6,048 nt of DNA. Source: an uncultured Variovorax sp. Lineage in GTDB: Bacteria > Pseudomonadota > Gammaproteobacteria > Burkholderiales > Burkholderiaceae. The notes below the pieces were generated by a model that worked only from the letters and a program-made list of their open reading frames with translations, was not told the DNA's origin and did not search any database. The position numbers and the translations under genes are program-made. The stretch is taken from assembly GCA_946478645.1 (NCBI GenBank), contig CAMLCW010000317.1, positions 1 to 6,048 of the forward strand. Reading direction: 5' to 3'. Shown here in pieces: positions 1 through 5,532 of the stretch. Numbering within the stretch: the first letter of the stretch is position 1; each line of letters opens with the position of its first letter.

Positions 1-1190
1 TCGAGCAGCTGCACGTCGGCGCGCAGCTTGGTGACGTCGCGCACCGCCTCGCCGATGCGCGCCGGCAGGTCCTGCGCACGCGAGGCGGCCTCGACCTGCA
101 GCGTCATGACGTCGTTGGCCATCTCGCCGCTGACCACCAGGCGCGCCTTCACCACCTCGGGGAAGCGCCGCGTGATGTCGGCCACCTGCGAGGGGTGCAC
201 GAACATGCCGCGGATCTTGGTGGTCTGGTCGGCGCGACCCAGCCAGCCCTGGATGCGGGTGTTGGTGCGGCCGCTGGGGCAGGTGCCGGGCAGCAGCGCT
301 GACAGGTCGCCGGTGCCAAAGCGCACCAGCGGGTAATCGGGGTTCAGCGTGGTGACCACCACCTCGCCCACCTCGCCCTCGGGCACCAGGTCGCCGGTGC
401 CGGGCCGCACGATCTCGAGCAGCACGCCCTCGTCGACCACCAGGCCTTCGCGCGCGCTCGTCTCGTAGGCGATGAGGCCCAGGTCGGCCGTGGCGTAGCA
501 CTGCGTGCCGCGCACGCCGTGCGCCGCGATCCAGTCGTGCAGGCTTGGCGGAAAGGCTTCGCCCGAGACCATGGCCTTGGTCAGCGAGGGCAGCTTCTGC
601 GACTTTTCTTCGGCCTTCTCGAGCAGGATCTTCAGGAAGCTCGGCGTGCCCACGTAGCCGTCGGGCTTCAGGTCGACGATCGCCTCGAGCTGCTGCTCGG
701 TCTGGCCGGTGCCGCCCGCGAACACGGTGCAGCCCAGCGCGCGCGCGCCGCTTTCCATGATCGCGCCCGCGGGCGTCATGTGGTAGCTGAAGCTGTTGTG
801 GATGAGCTCGCCGCCGCGAAAGCCCGCCGCATGCAGCGCGCGCGCGGTGCGCCAGTAGTCGCGCGCCTCGCCTTCGGGCTCGTAGATGGTGCCCGGGCTT
901 GCGAACACGCGCGGCATGCGTGCGCCGCGCGCGATCGCCGAGAAGCCGCCGAAGGGGTCGCTCTCGCGGCCTTGCTTCTGGCGTTCGAGCAGTTCCGACT
1001 TGCGCGTCACGGGCAGCTTTGCGAGCGCCTCGCGCGTCGTGATGTCCGCGGGCTTCACGCCGTCGAGGATCTGCGCAAAGGCCGGCGCCGCGGCCTGCGC
1101 CTGCGTGAGCTGCTTGGGCAGCGCCGCGAGCAGGTCGCGCTCGCGTTCGGCGGGGTCGCGTATTTCGAGGGCGTCGTAGAAATCAGTCAT
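1..1190 (-). CDS. Phenylacetate-CoA ligase family (AMP-forming) enzyme, 3' end outside window
   Basis: A cytoplasmic adenylate-forming enzyme related to PaaK, expected to activate a carboxylic acid with ATP and CoA to an acyl-CoA. The frame is open from the ATG at 1190 to the window edge (396 full codons); PaaK-like proteins are usually about 400 to 440 residues, so only the C-terminal end is missing. In order: an N-terminal helical region (1-90); the position of the nucleotide loop, RVFASPGTIYEPEG, at 94-107; YATADLG at 232-238, matching the YGxxE motif with Asp for Glu; RFGTGDLSAL at 290-299, the ribose-binding TGD motif; and the hinge GRADQTTKIRGMFVHPSQV at 318-336, like PaaK GRxDDMxxxRGxNxFPxQ. 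ATG at 1190 is the first possible start after the in-frame livF stop; an AGAAGG lies 12 nt upstream, longer spacing than usual. The 18-nt gap means cotranscription with livF. The loop lacks the usual Ser/Thr/Gly-rich, Lys-containing sequence, so this is a divergent subfamily; its substrate, and whether it is truly a CoA ligase, are open. Confidence 0.9.
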   Translation of the reverse strand, partial: MTDFYDALEIRDPAERERDLLAALPKQLTQAQAAAPAFAQILDGVKPADITTREALAKLPVTRKSELLERQKQGRESDPFGGFSAIARGARMPRVFASPGTIYEPEGEARDYWRTARALHAAGFRGGELIHNSFSYHMTPAGAIMESGARALGCTVFAGGTGQTEQQLEAIVDLKPDGYVGTPSFLKILLEKAEEKSQKLPSLTKAMVSGEAFPPSLHDWIAAHGVRGTQCYATADLGLIAYETSAREGLVVDEGVLLEIVRPGTGDLVPEGEVGEVVVTTLNPDYPLVRFGTGDLSALLPGTCPSGRTNTRIQGWLGRADQTTKIRGMFVHPSQVADITRRFPEVVKARLVVSGEMANDVMTLQVEAASRAQDLPARIGEAVRDVTKLRADVQLL

Positions 1191-1208
1191 GGATGGGGGT
1201 GCCCTTCT

Positions 1209-2021
1209 TCAAGCGAGCCACCGTTTGCGGCGCTTGTAGCTTTTGACATCGCGAAAGCTCTTGCGGTCCGCGCCGCCCACGCCGAGGTAGAACTCCTTCA
1301 CGTCCTCGTTCTCGCGCAGGCTCTGCGCGGCGCCGTCCATCACGATGCGGCCGTTCTCGAGGATGTAGCCGTAGTCGGCATAGCGCAGCGCCATGTTGGT
1401 GTTCTGCTCGGCCAGGAGGAAGGTCACGCGCTCCTTGGTGTTGAGGTCTTTCACGATCTCGAACACTTCCTCGACGATCTGCGGCGCCAGGCCCATCGAG
1501 GGCTCGTCGAGCAGCACCATGGTCGGGTTGGCCATGAGTGCGCGGCCGATGGCGCACATCTGCTGCTCGCCGCCCGAGGTGTAGGCCGCCTGCGAAGTGC
1601 GCCGCGTCTTCAGGCGCGGAAAGTAGGCATACACCTTCTCGAGCGTCTCGTTCACCGCGGCCTTGCCGTCGGTGCGCGTGTAGGCGCCGGTCATCAGGTT
1701 CTCTTCGATGGTCAGGTGCGCGAAGCAGTGGCGCCCCTCCATCACCTGGATCAGCCCGCGCTGCACCAGCGCGGCCGGCGACAGCGCCTCGATGCGCTCG
1801 CCGCGCAGCTCGATCGTGCCCTTGGTCACCGCGCCGCGCTCGCCCGCGAGCAGGTTGCTCACGGCGCGCAGCGTGGTGGTCTTGCCCGCGCCGTTGCCGC
1901 CGAGCAGCGCCACGATGCCGCCCTCGGGCACCGTGAGCGACACGCCCTTGAGCACCAGGATCACGTGGTTGTAGATGACCTCGATGCCGTTGACGTTGAG
2001 GAGGATGTTGGGTTCGCTCAT
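1209..2021 (-). CDS. livF: ABC transporter ATP-binding protein, LivF/BraG family
   Basis: The second cytoplasmic ATPase subunit of the importer, 270 residues and expected to form a heterodimer with LivG. Walker A is GGNGAGKT at 41-48, the Q-loop region is VMEGRHCFAHLTIEENL at 93-109 (Glu in place of Gln, as in many LivF proteins), the signature is TSGGEQQ at 148-154, Walker B is MVLLDEP at 168-174, the D-loop is SMGLAP at 175-180, and the switch position is Q206 in AEQN instead of His, which is normal for LivF. The protein is about 30 residues longer than E. coli LivF (237); the extra part is largely a C-terminal tail after YLGVGG that ends in the basic run KSYKRRKRWLA. The gene is separated from livG by three genes, unlike the common adjacent livG-livF order. 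It begins 125 nt after the binding-protein stop with only a weak ribosome binding site and ends 18 nt before the ligase. Family membership is secure; the role of the tail is unknown. Confidence 0.95.
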   Translation of the reverse strand: MSEPNILLNVNGIEVIYNHVILVLKGVSLTVPEGGIVALLGGNGAGKTTTLRAVSNLLAGERGAVTKGTIELRGERIEALSPAALVQRGLIQVMEGRHCFAHLTIEENLMTGAYTRTDGKAAVNETLEKVYAYFPRLKTRRTSQAAYTSGGEQQMCAIGRALMANPTMVLLDEPSMGLAPQIVEEVFEIVKDLNTKERVTFLLAEQNTNMALRYADYGYILENGRIVMDGAAQSLRENEDVKEFYLGVGGADRKSFRDVKSYKRRKRWLA

Positions 2022-2040
2022 GGTGATGTCCGAAGCATGT

Positions 2041-2071
2041 GAAAGGCGGCGCGGGTGCCTGCCCGCCTTTC
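2041..2071 (-). other. Perfect 9-bp inverted repeat just upstream of livF
   Basis: The arms gaaaggcgg (2041-2049) and ccgcctttc (2063-2071) are exactly complementary, with a 13-nt loop. An alternative inner stem pairs 2051-2055 with 2062-2066. The repeat ends 19 nt before the livF ATG, whose own ribosome binding site is weak (CGGA, 7 nt from the ATG), so the stem could influence livF translation or stop 3'-to-5' exonucleases. As an operator it would be a palindrome with a wide spacer. Structure is seen in the sequence; function is inferred. Confidence 0.45.
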
Positions 2072-2077
2072 AGATGC

Positions 2078-2094
2078 CGGCTCGCGGGGAGCCG
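2078..2094 (-). other. Short inverted repeat in the binding protein-livF gap
   Basis: A perfect 6-bp GC-rich stem (2078-2083 with 2089-2094) with a 5-nt loop. It lies between the hairpin that follows the binding-protein stop and the 9-bp repeat near livF. Alone it could be chance in GC-rich DNA; as the middle of three successive stems in a 125-nt gap it more likely belongs to a structured intercistronic region. Confidence 0.35.
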
Positions 2095-2108
2095 ACGAAG
2101 AAGGAAGA

Positions 2109-2139
2109 GAGGGCGCCGCGCTGCGCGCGGGCAACCCTC
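2109..2139 (-). terminator. GC-rich hairpin plus pyrimidine tract after the binding-protein stop (possible attenuator)
   Basis: Seven nucleotides after the binding-protein stop, a perfect 6-bp GC stem (2125-2130 with 2116-2121, 3-nt loop) sits inside an outer 5-bp stem (2135-2139 with 2109-2113), separated by a small asymmetric internal loop. On the transcript it is followed by 12 consecutive pyrimidines (2108 to 2097, 7 of them U). This resembles an imperfect intrinsic terminator, but the U run is interrupted by C, so partial read-through or mRNA 3'-end protection is more likely than full termination. Because livF and the ligase lie beyond it, it could set a higher level of the binding-protein message. 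The stems are read directly; the role is inferred. Confidence 0.35.
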
Positions 2140-2146
2140 GCCGCGA

Positions 2147-3463
2147 TCAGCAGGCCCGTGGCTTGACGTTCTTTTCCTTGGCGTACTTCGCCGCGTATTC
2201 CTTGATCAGCGGATCGATGTAGGTCTTCTCGGACTGGTACCAGTCGGACTTGATCTGCCACTTGGCGCCGTCCCACTGGACGATGCGTGCCCAGTCGTCG
2301 CCCATGTGGTTGCTGCACGAGGTCTTCACCGGCCGCATGATCTCGCCGAAGCCCAGCGCCTTGAGCCGGTCGGCCGTGAGGTTCAGGTTCTCGAAGCCCC
2401 AGCGCACCTGCTCGGGCGTGAGCGCCTTGCCCTTGCCGTACTTCTCCTGCGCGGCGCGGATGGCCTCGACCTGCAGCATCGAGATCATCATGCCGCGGGT
2501 GTGCGCGATCGAGCCGATGCCTTCGGCCGAGCCCGTGCCCTGGCCCTTGTCGTACACCAGCTTCTTCAGCTCGTCGTGGACCTTGTCCTTGGCCGCGCTG
2601 TTGTGCAGCGTGATCGCGTTGTAGCCCTTGGCGCCGGCGCCGATGTCCTTCACGTCATGGTCCGAGCCGGCCCACCAGATCGCATAGATCTTCTCGCGCG
2701 GATAGCCGCTGGCCTGGGCCTCGCGGATGCCGGCGGGCGTCATCACGCCGGCCGACCAGAACAGCACGTAGTCGGGCTTCTGCTGGCGGATCTGCAGCCA
2801 GGTCGACTTCTGCTCCACGCCGGGCGGCGTGACCGGGAACAGCGAAACCTCGAAGCCCTGCGCCGCGGCGCGCTTCTGCAGCAGCGGGATCGGTTCCTTG
2901 CCGTAGGGCGAGTCGTGGTAGACCAGCGCGATCTTCTTGCCCTTGAGGTTGCCCTTCTCCTTCTTGGCGATGTCCTGGATCATCACGTCGGTGGCGGTCC
3001 AGTAGGTGCCCAGCAGCGGAAAGTTCCACTCGAACACGGTGCCGTCGGCCGACTGCGACAGGCCGTAGCCCGGCGTCTCGACGGGCACCTTGTCGACGAA
3101 GGCCTTGTCGGTCACGGCGAAGGTGATGCCGGTCGACTGGGTGTCGAAACCCGAAGCGCCCGAGCCCTTGCCCTTCAGGCGCTCGTAGCATTCCACGCCC
3201 TTGGCCGCGTCGTAGGCGGTTTCGCATTCTTCGTACGTGAGCTTGACGCCGTTGACGCCACCGTCGCGCGCGTTCACCAGCTTCAGGTAGTCCTGCTTGC
3301 CGTCGGCCCATGGAATGCCCAGCGGCGCGAACTGCCCGGTGCGGTACACCAGCAGCGGCACGAACTGCTCGGCCGACTGGGCCTGCGCGAGCGAGCCCGC
3401 GACGACCATCGAAAGCCCCGCAGCGGCCATTGCCGCGGTGCGTGCGAGATTCCTGAATTGCAT
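2147..3463 (-). CDS. Periplasmic substrate-binding protein of a HAAT-type ABC transporter (Peripla_BP_6-like)
   Basis: A 438-residue exported receptor that would capture the solute in the periplasm and deliver it to LivH/LivM. The start at 3463 is set by a strong ribosome binding site and a clear signal peptide: R4 and R8, a hydrophobic core at about 10-25, and a likely signal peptidase I site AQA|QS after residue 28, with no lipobox cysteine. The frame stays open far upstream inside livM, but that extension has neither feature. Type I binding-protein hallmarks are LVNARDGGVNGVKL at 62-75, YEECETAYDAAKGVECYERL at about 77-96, IALVYHDSPYGKEPIPLL at about 178-195 and DYVLFWSAG at 231-239. It is longer than E. 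coli LivJ/LivK (about 370). The usual GPLTG stretch of the first lobe is replaced by YRTGQFAPLG at 40-49. W146, W155, W236, W263 and W264 could line a site for an aromatic ligand, which is inference only. Cysteines are C80, C92, C383 and the C-terminal C438. The substrate is unknown, so I give no liv symbol. Confidence 0.93.
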   Translation of the reverse strand: MQFRNLARTAAMAAAGLSMVVAGSLAQAQSAEQFVPLLVYRTGQFAPLGIPWADGKQDYLKLVNARDGGVNGVKLTYEECETAYDAAKGVECYERLKGKGSGASGFDTQSTGITFAVTDKAFVDKVPVETPGYGLSQSADGTVFEWNFPLLGTYWTATDVMIQDIAKKEKGNLKGKKIALVYHDSPYGKEPIPLLQKRAAAQGFEVSLFPVTPPGVEQKSTWLQIRQQKPDYVLFWSAGVMTPAGIREAQASGYPREKIYAIWWAGSDHDVKDIGAGAKGYNAITLHNSAAKDKVHDELKKLVYDKGQGTGSAEGIGSIAHTRGMMISMLQVEAIRAAQEKYGKGKALTPEQVRWGFENLNLTADRLKALGFGEIMRPVKTSCSNHMGDDWARIVQWDGAKWQIKSDWYQSEKTYIDPLIKEYAAKYAKEKNVKPRAC

Positions 3464-3470
3464 GGCTTGT

Positions 3471-3476
3471 CTCCTT
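3471..3476 (-). promoter_or_regulatory. Strong ribosome binding site of the binding-protein gene
   Basis: The transcript reads AAGGAG, with 7 nt to the ATG at 3463. It is the best Shine-Dalgarno match in the window and fixes the start of the binding protein. A strong site fits the need to make the soluble receptor in excess over the membrane subunits. The rest of the 50-nt gap (3464-3513) shows no convincing promoter or hairpin. Confidence 0.75.
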
Positions 3477-3513
3477 GTAATGAGCACGGGTGTGCGTAGT
3501 GAAACGGGATCGG

Positions 3514-4578
3514 TCAGTGAGGGAAGGGCCACAGCCGCAGCTTCTGCCGCGCGGTGGACCACAGGCGCGCGAGGCCGTGCGGCTCGACGATCAAAAAGAA
3601 CACGATCAGCGCGCCGAAGATCATGTGCTCCAGGTGCGATGCCGTGGCCGTGGAGATCGACAGCCCGAGCCAGTGCGGCACGTAGTTCAGGAACAGCGGC
3701 AGCAGCACGATGAAGGCCGCGCCGAAGAAGCTGCCGGCAATGGAGCCGAGCCCGCCGATGATGATCATGAACAGCAGCTGCAGCGACTTGTCGATGCCGA
3801 AAGCCGCGGGCTCCCACGCGCCCAGGTGCACGAAGCCCCACAGCGCGCCGGCCACGCCGACGATGAAGCTGCTCACCGCGAAGGCCGTGAGCTTGGCGTA
3901 CACCGGCCGGATGCCGATCACCGCGGCCGCCACGTCCATGTCGCGCATCGCCATCCATTCGCGGCCGATCGCGCCGCGCACCAGGTTCTTGGCCAGCAGC
4001 GCGAACACCACCACCAGGCTCAGGCACAGCAGGTACTTCTGCATCGGCGTGTTGAACTCGTAGCCGAACATCTCCAGCGTGCCCACGCTCACCGAGCCCG
4101 AGGACGAATCGTTGGTGACCCACTTCACGCGGTTGGTGAACCAGTCGATGAAGAACTGCGCCGCGAGCGTGGCCACCGCCAGGTACAGCCCGCGGATGCG
4201 CAGGCTCGGAATGCCGAACAGCACGCCCACCACCGTGGCCGCCAGGCCGCCGCCGATCAGCGCCACCAGGAGCGGCATGCCGTCGATGCGCACCTGCAGG
4301 TTGTAGGCCGCATAGGCGCCCACCGCCATGAAGGCGCCGGTGCCCAGCGAGATCTGCCCGCAGTAGCCGACGAGCACGTTGAGGCCGATGGCCGCCAGCG
4401 ACAGGATCAGGAACGGGATCAGCACCGCGCGGAAGCTGTAGTCGCTTGCCAGCAGCGGCACCGCGATGAAGGCGATGGCCGCGAAGGCCAGCATGGCCCA
4501 GCGGTCCTGCGCAATGGGGAACAGCGCGAGGTCGGCGCGGTAGCTGCTCTTGAATTGGCCGTTTTCTCTGTAGAACAT
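3514..4578 (-). CDS. livM: Branched-chain-type ABC transporter permease, LivM family
   Basis: A 354-residue inner-membrane permease, the partner of LivH in the transport channel. LivM hallmarks are visible: a soluble N-terminal stretch of about 26 residues, LNVLVGYCGQISLGTGAF at about 66-83 (the family motif LNLLxGYxGQxSLG), GIPSLRIRGLYLAVATLA at 122-139, the EAA-like ATPase-docking loop GREWMAMRDMDVAAAVIGI at about 205-223, KLTAF at 229-233, and GGLGSIAGSFFGAAF at 275-289. Hydrophobic segments lie near 27-45, 50-70, 78-95, 102-124, 130-147, 182-198, 230-250, 265-298 and 317-332. A short C-terminal tail rich in Arg and Trp ends in PFPH. The ATG lies 10 nt after livH, and AAGG 7 nt upstream of it overlaps the livH stop codon, which suggests translational coupling. 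The gene is followed by a 50-nt gap before the binding-protein gene. No defect is seen. Confidence 0.95.
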   Translation of the reverse strand: MFYRENGQFKSSYRADLALFPIAQDRWAMLAFAAIAFIAVPLLASDYSFRAVLIPFLILSLAAIGLNVLVGYCGQISLGTGAFMAVGAYAAYNLQVRIDGMPLLVALIGGGLAATVVGVLFGIPSLRIRGLYLAVATLAAQFFIDWFTNRVKWVTNDSSSGSVSVGTLEMFGYEFNTPMQKYLLCLSLVVVFALLAKNLVRGAIGREWMAMRDMDVAAAVIGIRPVYAKLTAFAVSSFIVGVAGALWGFVHLGAWEPAAFGIDKSLQLLFMIIIGGLGSIAGSFFGAAFIVLLPLFLNYVPHWLGLSISTATASHLEHMIFGALIVFFLIVEPHGLARLWSTARQKLRLWPFPH

Positions 4579-4585
4579 GCCTGTA

Positions 4586-4591
4586 CCTTCA
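4586..4591 (-). promoter_or_regulatory. livM ribosome binding site overlapping the livH stop
   Basis: On the transcript the livH stop and the Shine-Dalgarno core share bases (TGAAGG), with 7 nt between the AAGG and the livM ATG. The overlap fits coupled translation of the two permease subunits, which are needed in a 1:1 ratio. This supports ATG at 4578 as the livM start. Confidence 0.6.
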
Positions 4592-5518
4592 GACGCGGTC
4601 GATGATCTTGTCGCCGAACAGACCCTGGGGCCGGATCAGCAGCACCGCGAGCGCCAGCACGTAGGCGAACCAGTTCTCGATGCCGCCGCCGAGGAACGGG
4701 CCGAGATAGATTTCGGAGAGCTTCTCGCCCATGCCGATGATCAGCCCGCCGATGATGGCGCCCGGCACCGACGTGAGGCCGCCGAGGATCACCACCGGAA
4801 ACGCCTTGAGCGCCACCAGCGAGATCGAGAACTGCACGCCCAGCTTGCTGCCCCAGATCATGCCGGCCACCAGCGCCACGATGCCGCCGATCGACCACAC
4901 GATCACCCAGATGCGCGCCAGCGGAATGCCGATCGACTGCGCGGCCTGGTGATCGTCGGCCACCGCACGCAGCGCGCGGCCGGTGCCGGTCTTCTGGAAG
5001 AACAGCGTCAGCGCCACCACCAGCGCCGCCGCGATCACGGCCGCGTAGAGGTCTTCCTTGCTCAGCAGCAGGCCGCCTTCGAACACGCTCTCGAGCACCA
5101 GCAGCGGGTCTTTCGGCATGCCGATGTCGATCTTGTAGGTGGCGCTGCCGAAGATCAGCTGGCCCGCGCCGTCGAGCACGTGCGAGATGCCCAGCGTGGC
5201 CATCAGCAGCGTGATGCCTTCCTGGTTGACCAGCCGCCGCAGCGCGAGCCGCTCGATCAGCCACGCCACGATCACCATGCACAGAGCCGCGGCGACGAAG
5301 CCGAGCGCCGCACCGAGCATGGCGTTGTCGAAGCCGAGCCAGGCCGGAATCCATTCGGCAAAACGTGCCATCGCGAGCGCCGCGAACAGCACCATCGCGC
5401 CCTGCGCGAAGTTGAAGACACCGGAGGCCTTGAAGATCAGCACGAAGCCCAGCGCCACCAGCGCGTAGAGCATGCCGGCCATCAAGCCGCCGAAAACCGT
5501 TTCGATGAAGAAACCCAT
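4589..5518 (-). CDS. livH: Branched-chain-type ABC transporter permease, LivH family
   Basis: A 309-residue inner-membrane permease, one half of the heterodimeric channel of a HAAT-family importer. The length matches LivH (about 300). The N-terminus has the family pattern of a hydrophobic segment (about 12-30) followed by GVFNFAQGAM at 33-42. Further hydrophobic segments lie near 43-52, 64-86, 157-174, 203-222, 237-262 and 284-296. The cytoplasmic EAA-like loop that docks on the ATPase is GTGRALRAVADDHQAAQSIG at about 178-197, followed by the conserved GGLTSVPGAIIGG stretch at 246-258. The ATG lies 14 nt after the livG stop. Upstream ribosome binding is weak (an AGGA overlapping the livG stop, 12 nt from the ATG), so translation may be coupled to livG. 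The stop TGA is part of the livM ribosome binding region. No truncation or frameshift is seen. The family call is secure; branched-chain amino acids as substrate are doubtful because of the ligase in the same operon. Confidence 0.95.
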   Translation of the reverse strand: MGFFIETVFGGLMAGMLYALVALGFVLIFKASGVFNFAQGAMVLFAALAMARFAEWIPAWLGFDNAMLGAALGFVAAALCMVIVAWLIERLALRRLVNQEGITLLMATLGISHVLDGAGQLIFGSATYKIDIGMPKDPLLVLESVFEGGLLLSKEDLYAAVIAAALVVALTLFFQKTGTGRALRAVADDHQAAQSIGIPLARIWVIVWSIGGIVALVAGMIWGSKLGVQFSISLVALKAFPVVILGGLTSVPGAIIGGLIIGMGEKLSEIYLGPFLGGGIENWFAYVLALAVLLIRPQGLFGDKIIDRV

Positions 5519-5532
5519 GGAGCCCGCCGTTC

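Larger units (their letters stand above)
2022..2146. other. Longest intergenic gap (125 nt) between the binding-protein gene and livF
   Basis: This is the only sizeable non-coding stretch in the window. It contains three successive inverted repeats and a 17-nt purine-only run on the plus strand (2097-2113). I see no convincing -35/-10 promoter and no small ORF with a ribosome binding site. It probably separates a highly expressed binding-protein message from the distal livF-ligase part of the operon. Confidence 0.6.

Noticed and set aside
28..336. A 102-residue plus-strand frame at the left edge.
   Set aside because: It lies opposite the well-conserved C-terminal half of the ligase (TGD motif and hinge), and its product has no recognisable features.
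1183..1557. A 124-residue minus-strand frame overlapping the end of livF.
   Set aside because: It lies out of frame inside livF, has an Arg/Gly/Ala-rich composition typical of GC-rich shadow frames, and shows no domain or ribosome binding site.
3464..3513. The 50-nt livM to binding-protein gap as a possible internal promoter or terminator.
   Set aside because: Only a 4-bp stem and the ribosome binding site are visible; no -35/-10 pair and no U-tract hairpin could be supported.
2147..4123. A 658-residue minus-strand frame that would extend the binding protein far upstream into livM.
   Set aside because: The extra N-terminal part overlaps livM in another frame and is Arg/Ala-rich without any domain. 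The ATG at 3463 has an AAGGAG 7 nt upstream and begins a clear signal peptide, so the real gene starts there.
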